From an uncultured Clostridia bacterium (GTDB lineage: Bacteria; Bacillota; Clostridia; TANB77; CAG-508): a stretch of DNA of 6,594 nucleotides. The stretch covers positions 1 to 6,594 of the forward strand of contig CANRFS010000077.1 in assembly GCA_947629965.1 (NCBI GenBank), written 5' to 3'. This document shows, piece by piece, positions 1 through 5,413 of the stretch (position 1 is its first letter; every line of letters begins with the position of its first letter). Position numbers and translations under genes: made by a program. A model generated the notes under the pieces. The model made no database searches and had not been told where the DNA came from. It worked only from the letters and a program-made list of their open reading frames with translations.

Positions 1-1656
1 TGCTGTTATTGTATTATTTTTCTTTTCAATTTTAAAGTTTGCTGTTGTTGTTCCTTTATAAACATTTTTTCCTGTAACTGTAACTGTTGCTGTACCAGCT
101 TTAACATTATTATCATAATTTACAGTATAATCTTTTCCATTAACTAAAGTTTTATTTCCAGCTTTTACTGTAACAGTTGGTTCTTTTCGATTACCATCGT
201 AAACATAGTTTGTTGAAGATAAATAAACTTTTGTATCTGTCATTTTTACTGTTGCATCTCTTGTTTCAGTATATTCACATCTCGTACATTTACGTTCTTC
301 TTTATTTGCTACACCTGTAGCAGTCCAACTTCCAAAATTATGTCCCAATGCTTTGTCTGATACTGTTTCAGTTCTTACTACTTTACCACATACTCTACAT
401 TTATATTGAATTTTATGAGATCCCTCAGTTGTGCAAGTAGCATAAACTCTTTCAATTTCTTCTCCTCCTAAAGTAATGTGTCCACTATTTGATTTAAATG
501 TAAATGTTGTCTTATTATCATTCATATCTGTTGCTTCAACAGTTTTTACACGGTCTAAATATCCAGGAACAACAAATGATTTTTTTTGGTCTGTATTATC
601 TATAAATTTAGTTATAGTCTCTCCATTTACTTTTATTTTTGCTATTTTTCGATCGTCTGTTACTGTTATTGTTGGTTGTTCACAATATGTTCTTCCATTA
701 TCTTCAGATTTATTATAATTTTCTATTCCTTCTACTTTTGTTTTATCAGATAATTCTCCTGATATTGTTGGAGCGTTATTGTCATCTTCGTATTTTGCTT
801 TTTCTCTTGCTTTTTCTTGTTCTACTTGTTGTGCTTTCTTGAAAATTAAAACTTCACCAAGAGCTGTTACATTACAATTTTCTCCTACAAATAATTTATC
901 AGTACTAATGTCTCCAGCTTCTGCTCTCTTTTTAATTCCATTATAAGAATCTACATTTAACTTAGCTCCGTTTTTTAATTCAATATCACCATTACAAATA
1001 ACTCCCCAATAATAAGGATTTGTAACATTAACTCTTACACCATCAAGAACAAGTCCTGTGTTTTTAGTTTCTTCTTTGTCATCTATTTCATCTGTTTCAA
1101 CAAAAATACCTGGAACTACATAATAAACTTCCTCTCCGCTTTCCGTTTTCTTTTCTAAATGTGTTTTAATATTTAAAGAACCGCCACCTTTTATAGTAAC
1201 ACCTTTTACATAGTATCCAGTTAAACCATATCCTGTAATATCATTTGTTCCATGAAGTATAATGGTGATATGTGTTTGACGTGGCTTGATATTTCCATCA
1301 TCATCTCTTAGTGAAGTATTTTTACCATCGGCAACATCTGGTGGAAGAATAATTTTCTTAGCAGTTACATTTTCTAATGTAATTGTATAGTTATCTCCAT
1401 CTTTCGTTAAAGAATATCTTCCTGTAATTTTTGTTTCTGTATCGAATGTTGATGCAGATATGTTTTCACCATCTGAAAAATCTATTACGTCTCCTACTAT
1501 TTTGTTTTGATCTTCATACTTTTGTTCTGCTTCTGTATACATATGCTCATTATTGACTGCAAAAACTACTGGTGACATTACAGAAAAAAGTAATATTGAA
1601 ACAATCGTTAGTGCTAAAAATGATTTTTTGTTTATATTTATTATATTACTAAGCAT
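1..1656 (-). CDS. Secreted repeat-containing surface protein (N-terminal 552 residues; truncated by window edge)
   Basis: One uninterrupted frame runs from ATG at 1656 to the window edge; the C-terminus lies outside. AAAGGGGTGG (1661-1670) is a well-spaced ribosome site. Residues 1-33 form a signal peptide (lysines at 10-11, a hydrophobic core, cleavage probably after VFA), so the protein is exported. Residues about 60-270 resemble the beta-helical 'carbohydrate-binding domain-containing' proteins of Clostridia, with the typical phrases ITIILHGTNDIT (about 130-141) and GVTIKGGGSLNI. A charged, probably helical linker (about 271-293) leads to an Ig-like segment (about 294-388). Next comes a cysteine motif (C408, C420-x2-C423, ALGH with H439, C457-x2-C460), then a beta-rich repeat (about 469-546) with the YDG...NGKDYTVNYDNN...GTATVTVTGK pattern common in Clostridial surface proteins. 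Adhesion or glycan binding is inference; no catalytic residues were recognised. Further repeats or a wall anchor probably follow. Confidence 0.88.
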   Translation of the reverse strand, partial: MLSNIININKKSFLALTIVSILLFSVMSPVVFAVNNEHMYTEAEQKYEDQNKIVGDVIDFSDGENISASTFDTETKITGRYSLTKDGDNYTITLENVTAKKIILPPDVADGKNTSLRDDDGNIKPRQTHITIILHGTNDITGYGLTGYYVKGVTIKGGGSLNIKTHLEKKTESGEEVYYVVPGIFVETDEIDDKEETKNTGLVLDGVRVNVTNPYYWGVICNGDIELKNGAKLNVDSYNGIKKRAEAGDISTDKLFVGENCNVTALGEVLIFKKAQQVEQEKAREKAKYEDDNNAPTISGELSDKTKVEGIENYNKSEDNGRTYCEQPTITVTDDRKIAKIKVNGETITKFIDNTDQKKSFVVPGYLDRVKTVEATDMNDNKTTFTFKSNSGHITLGGEEIERVYATCTTEGSHKIQYKCRVCGKVVRTETVSDKALGHNFGSWTATGVANKEERKCTRCEYTETRDATVKMTDTKVYLSSTNYVYDGNRKEPTVTVKAGNKTLVNGKDYTVNYDNNVKAGTATVTVTGKNVYKGTTTANFKIEKKNNTITA

Positions 1657-1693
1657 AAAACCACCCCTTTATTTATACCTCTACTTATATATT

Positions 1694-1723
1694 ATTATAT
1701 ACCATTTTATGGATTTTGGTCAA
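1694..1723 (-). promoter_or_regulatory. Sigma-A-type promoter of the surface protein gene
   Basis: On the minus strand TTGACC (1718-1723) and TATAAT (1694-1699) are separated by 18 bp. They lie about 40 bp upstream of the ATG, giving a short 5' leader with no room for a riboswitch. Confidence 0.72.
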
Positions 1724-1833
1724 TACTTTTTTCTAACTATCTGTACTAATTTTTGCAAATTATTAACCATATTTATATTTTATTTTAAATTTACCAATAT
1801 TCAATATCATTTTTAGATTTTATAATTATTTTC

Positions 1834-1862
1834 TTGACTATTTAAAAAAAATATGTTATTAT
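1834..1862 (+). promoter_or_regulatory. Promoter of the tRNA-Arg gene
   Basis: TTGACT (1834-1839) and TATTAT (1857-1862) are separated by 17 bp, with the -10 box about 21 bp before the mature tRNA 5' end. A perfect TATAAT also occurs at 1860-1865, but its 20-bp spacing is less favourable. The tRNA therefore appears to be transcribed on its own. Confidence 0.7.
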
Positions 1863-1883
1863 AATGTTCGTTCTAAAAAACAT

Positions 1884-1960
<77 letters not shown>

Positions 1961-1994
1961 AAAAAGTCTGCAAAAGCAGACTTTTTCTTTTTTT
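1961..1994. terminator. Intrinsic terminator, probably bidirectional
   Basis: The stem AAAAAGTCTGC/GCAGACTTTTT closes an AAAA loop and is followed on the plus strand by TTTTTCTTTTTTT, directly after the tRNA CCA end. Read on the minus strand, the same hairpin ends in TTTTTT, so it can also stop transcripts coming from the convergent HU gene. Confidence 0.88.
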
Positions 1995-2054
1995 ATTTAA
2001 AATTTCTCTAACAAAATATTAAATTGTGTTCATTAGATGATATGGAATATTATA

Positions 2055-2333
2055 TTATTTCTTAACATTCTGTCTAAACTCTTTACAAGGTTTAAAGTAT
2101 ATAGATTTTATTTCGGGCACTTGTATTTTTTCTCCTGTTTTTGGGTTTCTTCCTAAAACAGGTTTTCTTGTTCTTATACCAAAACGTCCAAGTCCTTTTA
2201 CTTCAACTTCGCCATCATTTATTAATCCACTTATTATTGTTTCTGTAAATGCACTCAAAAACTCTTTTGATGCCTTTTTTGTATCTCCTGATATTTTAGA
2301 TATTTCTGAAGCTATTTCTGACATTTTTCTCAT
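2055..2333 (-). CDS. HU/IHF-family DNA-binding protein
   Basis: This 92-residue protein matches the usual length of HU, a small dimeric protein that bends DNA and compacts the nucleoid. Residues about 1-45 are the helical dimerisation part. GLGRFGIR (47-54) and RNPKTGE (62-68) are the family signature; the latter forms the tip of the beta arm that enters the minor groove. The tail FKPCKEFRQNVKK fits the last helix. AAAGGGGT (2341-2348) is the ribosome site and supports the start at 2333; it overlaps the last codons and stop of the upstream fem-like gene, only 5 bp away, so the two are probably co-transcribed and translationally coupled. An internal ATG at codon 4 is a less likely start. The copy is somewhat divergent, and whether it is the main HU of the cell cannot be judged here. 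Confidence 0.92.
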   Translation of the reverse strand: MRKMSEIASEISKISGDTKKASKEFLSAFTETIISGLINDGEVEVKGLGRFGIRTRKPVLGRNPKTGEKIQVPEIKSIYFKPCKEFRQNVKK

Positions 2334-2338
2334 ATTTT

Positions 2339-3376
2339 CTACCCCTTTATTTTATTCTTTATATTACTTAAAAATTTATAACTTTTTTCACTAAAATTAA
2401 ATATAAAATTCATTACAGGATTAAATACTATATATAATTCATCAACAAATTCTACAAAATCTCCATTGAATCCTTTTTTGAATCTATAAACTCCATATTG
2501 TGGATCATTTTCATTTTTAAATCCTGATACTCCTCTAAAATCGTAAATATCACAATTGTTCTTAAGTCCCCATTTCATCATTTCAAATTGTAATAAATAA
2601 TTTGGCATTAGATTTCTATATTTATTTGAACTTCCACCATATAAATACCATACTTTATTTCCATACATTATTGGCATAACTGCTGCAATTGGATTACCCT
2701 CATGTTCTGCTATTATTAATTTCACATGATTTGGACTCATACAGTCATAAAGATGCTCAAAATATGATATTGGTCTTATAAAGAAATTATCTCTTGATCC
2801 GGTTTCTTTCATTATATCATAGAAAATTTTTAAATCTTCTTTGCTTCCTTCTCTTATTGTTACTCCTTTTTTTATTGCAAGTCTTATATTATATCTTGTT
2901 TTTTGGTTAAAAGAAGCAAGTAATTCATCCTCTGTTTTACCAGTTAATTTTAATCTAAATACATATTTAGGTTGTATAACTTGGTCTATGTTTTTTATGT
3001 TTTTTTTCTGCTTATATCCTATTTCCTTAGCTATTTTCTTAAATTCTTCATCGTCGTTTGAAATATCTGGATCAAGTCTAAATATAAATGCTTTGTATTT
3101 TTTTGCAACTTCTTTTGCTTTTTCAGTTAATTTTGCAAGGGTTTCTTTATCGTGTTCATCACACACAAATCCTCTTGGTGCATACATTATATATCTATTA
3201 AAAATAGGTACTTTTCTTAAAAGTATACTCATTGTTCCTTTTATATTTCCATCTTCTTCTACAACAAGCATTTCATGTTTCCAATCAGTTTTTACTTTTG
3301 CCCATTCTGGTGATTGCAAAAAATGAGACTTTTTATTTGTTTCTAAAAATTTATTTACTTTATTATTATCTTCCAT
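2339..3376 (-). CDS. FemA/FemB/FemX-type peptidoglycan bridge aminoacyltransferase
   Basis: The 345-residue product resembles the Fem/MurM family, cytoplasmic enzymes that move an amino acid from aminoacyl-tRNA to the stem peptide of lipid II or its growing side chain, building the interpeptide bridge. Family features in order are FLQSPEWAKVK (19-29), APRGFV (66-71), TRYNIRLAIKKGV (160-172), YLYGGSS (244-250), YRNLMPNYLLQFE (253-265), YDFRGVSG (278-285) and YGVYRFKKGF (294-303). These fit the two-lobed acetyltransferase-like fold. There is no signal peptide or long coiled-coil insertion, as in shorter Clostridial members. AAAGGAAGAA (3381-3390) precedes the ATG at 3374-3376. It is the first gene of an operon with the HU gene. 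The amino acid transferred cannot be told from the sequence; family membership is firm, exact substrate is not. Confidence 0.9.
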   Translation of the reverse strand: MEDNNKVNKFLETNKKSHFLQSPEWAKVKTDWKHEMLVVEEDGNIKGTMSILLRKVPIFNRYIMYAPRGFVCDEHDKETLAKLTEKAKEVAKKYKAFIFRLDPDISNDDEEFKKIAKEIGYKQKKNIKNIDQVIQPKYVFRLKLTGKTEDELLASFNQKTRYNIRLAIKKGVTIREGSKEDLKIFYDIMKETGSRDNFFIRPISYFEHLYDCMSPNHVKLIIAEHEGNPIAAVMPIMYGNKVWYLYGGSSNKYRNLMPNYLLQFEMMKWGLKNNCDIYDFRGVSGFKNENDPQYGVYRFKKGFNGDFVEFVDELYIVFNPVMNFIFNFSEKSYKFLSNIKNKIKG

Positions 3377-3409
3377 TAGCTTCTTCCTTTACATATTTAT
3401 TGCGTACAT

Positions 3410-3438
3410 AGTATATCATTAATACTAAATATTTTCAA
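3410..3438 (-). promoter_or_regulatory. Sigma-A-type promoter of the fem-like/HU operon
   Basis: On the minus strand TTGAAA (3433-3438) and TATACT (3410-3415) have a 17-bp spacer. They sit about 35 bp before the fem-like start codon, so the 5' leader is short. Confidence 0.75.
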
Positions 3439-3771
3439 TAAATTTGTCCTTTATTAATTAGCTTTTTTATGTTTAATTTTTATATGTTTTTTGCCAATAT
3501 TCGACATTTTTCATTCTTCTTTTTATAATATAATTATGTATTATATATGGAAATGAATTTGAAAAATTTTTATAAAATGACAATTTTATATTATATAAAA
3601 AAGCAAGAATATATAAAAATACAAATAAATTTACCCTTTTAGATAACAAAAAATATGTAGGAAAAATAACATTTTTATTTGCTACTTTCCTACATATTTT
3701 TACTGTTTAAAAAGTTTTTTGTAATTATACAATCTTTCTCTTAATTGTTAACATAAAAATGTTGCTAGCTT
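3439..3771. other. AT-rich intergenic spacer without a recognised gene
   Basis: About 330 bp lie between the 3' end of the pilin-like gene and the promoter of the fem-like operon. Apart from the inverted repeat at 3649-3701 I see only long A/T runs, plus a weak AACAT-AAAA-ATGTT hairpin (3750-3763) just after the pilin-like stop codon. No open frame with a ribosome site, tRNA or DGR template repeat was found in it. Confidence 0.6.
3643..3701 (-). terminator. Perfect 16-bp inverted repeat, probable terminator of the pilin-like gene
   Basis: The arms AAAAATATGTAGGAAA (3649-3664) and TTTCCTACATATTTTT (3686-3701) are exact reverse complements separated by 21 nt. Read on the minus strand, the hairpin begins about 70 bp after the stop codon of the pilin-like gene and ends in TTTTTTG, as in an intrinsic terminator. 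The stem is unusually AT-rich and the loop long. A short mobile-element relic or a protein-binding palindrome remains possible. Confidence 0.6.
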
Positions 3772-5121
3772 CTATATCAAGTTATGTGGTGACTCGAGTG
3801 TTCCTTCATTTTCAGTAATTTGAACACCACGGTTTAGAGAAACCACGGGGCGGAGCCAAAACGAAGGGAACCAACCGGAGTTGCGCGACTCATACAATTC
3901 CATAAAGCTCACCTGTCCTTTCCATATATAGCGTACATAGAAAAACGCGTCAAATGAGTCTGCATATACGCATCGAGAAGAAAGCCAATAGCAGTCGTAA
4001 TTTACACCATCTTCACCCCCTAAAAATATATTTTGATATATCTCTTTTGTCCAATTCTCCGCTGTCATATTTTTTGACCAACATGTTTGCGTTATTTTTA
4101 TTTTATCTTCTTCAGTTGGGTCAGCTGGTATTTTTTCATCTTGTTTTATTAGTTCTGTTTGTTCACTTACATCTAATTCTTTTCCCTCTTCATAGGCTTC
4201 TTTTTCCTGATTCCATATATATTGTTTTTTCTCTTTTGCAAATATTGCTGGGTAATAGCTCACTGTTCCTGTATATTCTTTTGTTCCTCCATATTTTGGT
4301 GGATCTACCACTGAGTTCTCATCATCATGGTAATCCCATACTTTCAAATTCATTTTCTCTTGTATATCTTCTATTTTTAAATTTTTTGCTGTTCCTTTTT
4401 CTGTTGTATATAATGTGCTACATACTTCATCTATTAAATATACTGCATTATTATAGCCATTGTATCCAGTTAAATATACCTTTGCTGTTGTTGGTCCATC
4501 ACTTATTAATCTTATTTGTCCATCTTTTACGTCTAATACTCTCCATTTTAATGTTTTTTCTTTTTCTATTGGATATTCTGTTTCATATGTGCTTTTTCCA
4601 TATCCTGAATATTGTTCTAAGTCTTCATATAACTTGCTTATTTCAGTATCTCCTACACTGCTTGCTGCTACATATTTTTCATAATCTACATAGTCTCCTA
4701 CCTTTATTCCTGTGTCTTTTCCTTCGTATGTTATTTCTCCATTGTCTCCTATTCCCCATTTTACATCTTCTACTGTTCCATCATTTTCTACTAAAAATGT
4801 ATTACCATGTGGACTTACACATTCTCCACTTTCTTTGTTTACTTTCCATCCTTCTGATAACTCTTTTTCTAGTCTTCCTAAATCTACTTCTCCGTCTCCT
4901 CTATTTACTTCTATTATTGCCTTTTCTTGTAGTTCATCTCTATCTATTGTCTTTTGCGTTTCTGATGATGCTATTTTTGTTTTTGATATTATTCCACCAT
5001 TTAATGTTATTCTTACTGTTATTGATATTAGTATCAGCATCACTATTATTGTGATTATTAGGGCTATTAAGGTGATACCTTTGGCATCTATTTTTTTGCG
5101 CATTTCTCTTTCTTCTTTCAT
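3772..5121 (-). CDS. Pilin-like surface protein with C-terminal DGR-type variable domain
   Basis: The 449-residue product starts with a short basic leader ending in K14-G15, then the hydrophobic GITLIALIITIIVMLILIS. This is the layout of type IV pilin-like proteins cut by prepilin peptidase after G15, though the usual Glu at +5 is replaced by Ala. Residues 50-180 are acidic and unrecognised. WRVLDV (193-198), VYLTGYNGYNN (215-225), CSTLY (234-238) and IED (250-252) recur in Clostridial proteins ending in a C-type-lectin/formylglycine-enzyme-like fold. The C-terminal YWLSSRCV (378-385) to WLRPVVSL (422-429) closes that domain and carries the candidate variable region. AAGGAAGGAGAG (about 5134-5145) supports the ATG at 5121; codon 7 is an alternative start giving a more typical 9-residue leader. 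Single gene with its own promoter. Surface display and ligand binding are inferred. Confidence 0.85.
   Translation of the reverse strand: MKEEREMRKKIDAKGITLIALIITIIVMLILISITVRITLNGGIISKTKIASSETQKTIDRDELQEKAIIEVNRGDGEVDLGRLEKELSEGWKVNKESGECVSPHGNTFLVENDGTVEDVKWGIGDNGEITYEGKDTGIKVGDYVDYEKYVAASSVGDTEISKLYEDLEQYSGYGKSTYETEYPIEKEKTLKWRVLDVKDGQIRLISDGPTTAKVYLTGYNGYNNAVYLIDEVCSTLYTTEKGTAKNLKIEDIQEKMNLKVWDYHDDENSVVDPPKYGGTKEYTGTVSYYPAIFAKEKKQYIWNQEKEAYEEGKELDVSEQTELIKQDEKIPADPTEEDKIKITQTCWSKNMTAENWTKEIYQNIFLGGEDGVNYDCYWLSSRCVYADSFDAFFYVRYIWKGQVSFMELYESRNSGWFPSFWLRPVVSLNRGVQITENEGTLESPHNLI
3827..3848 (-). repeat. Short hairpin at the 3' edge of the candidate variable region
   Basis: On the coding strand CCGTGGTTT, loop CTCT and AAACCGTGG can form a 9-bp stem (two G-T pairs) with a 4-nt loop. 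It overlaps the codons for VVSLNRG, immediately after the GC-rich CTCCGCCCC. DGR target sites such as that of Bordetella phage BPP-1 carry a GC-rich initiation site followed by a small hairpin with a 4-nt loop. The same bases also form a direct repeat of CCGTGGT, so the pairing could be incidental. Confidence 0.4.
3835..3990 (-). other. Candidate DGR variable region (VR) in the pilin-like gene
   Basis: The segment encodes residues about 378-429. The coding strand of 3841-3990 has about 17% A, against about 53% in a sample from the same gene (4561-4620). GC over 3841-4020 is about 47%, against about 27% in that sample. All five arginine codons from R383 to R431 (R431 lies just past the segment end) are CGN, whereas seven of eight elsewhere in the gene are AGA. 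Thirteen of the 37 residues 386-422 are aromatic. The fixed flanks YWLSSRCV and LRPVVSL match the frame around variable residues in C-type-lectin DGR targets. The boundaries are approximate because the template repeat is not in the window. Confidence 0.72.
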
Positions 5122-5233
5122 ATGTGTTTTTCTCTCCTTCCTTTGTTTTTTCCTTTTTTGGACGGACTAATTTTAGTCTTTTTTTATTTTTCCAAATTTT
5201 ATCGTTTTTATGTCTATTTTAATTTTCATTTTT

Positions 5234-5262
5234 ATCATATATCAACTTTTTCTTGCTGTCAA
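5234..5262 (-). promoter_or_regulatory. Sigma-A-type promoter of the pilin-like gene
   Basis: On the minus strand a perfect TTGACA (5257-5262) and TATGAT (5234-5239) are separated by 17 bp. Transcription would start near 5227, leaving a leader of about 105 nt. This is one of the best promoter matches in the window, so strong expression is plausible. Confidence 0.8.
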
Positions 5263-5413
5263 TATTTTTTGCCTCTTTGTTATATATTCGTAATATTTCT
5301 ATTGTTTATTTTTTATTGCTTTTACTATTGTTTATTTACATATTTTTTTGCTTTTGGTAAATACTAACTTAAATAATTAATTTGAAATTTTTTATTGTTA
5401 GAACGGAGGTTAT

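Noticed and set aside
1553..1816. Plus-strand open frame spanning the start of the surface protein gene
   Set aside because: It crosses the signal-peptide codons, ribosome site and promoter of the minus-strand gene and ends in low-complexity Phe/Tyr/Ile residues.
2841..3326. Open frame of 161 codons opposite the fem-like gene
   Set aside because: It lies wholly inside a well-supported gene on the other strand and has no ribosome site or recognisable protein features.
3780..4020. GC-rich patch explained as horizontally transferred DNA
   Set aside because: The change begins and ends inside one intact reading frame and coincides with a conserved domain ending, which fits retrohoming of a template better than insertion of a foreign segment.
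3954..5054. Long open frame on the plus strand, opposite the pilin-like gene
   Set aside because: Its product is a low-complexity Leu/His/Phe string with no ribosome site; it mirrors AT-rich codons of the minus-strand gene, which has a promoter, ribosome site and recognisable domains.
5165..5190. GACTA-ATTT-TAGTC hairpin followed by T's on the plus strand
   Set aside because: The stem is only 5 bp and no plus-strand gene ends there; it falls inside the leader of the pilin-like transcript, where it has no T run in the transcribed direction.
5348..5377. Possible promoter of the oxidoreductase: TTGCTT, 18 bp, AATAAT
   Set aside because: Both boxes are weak and several alternatives in this T-rich stretch score about as well, so no single site can be supported.
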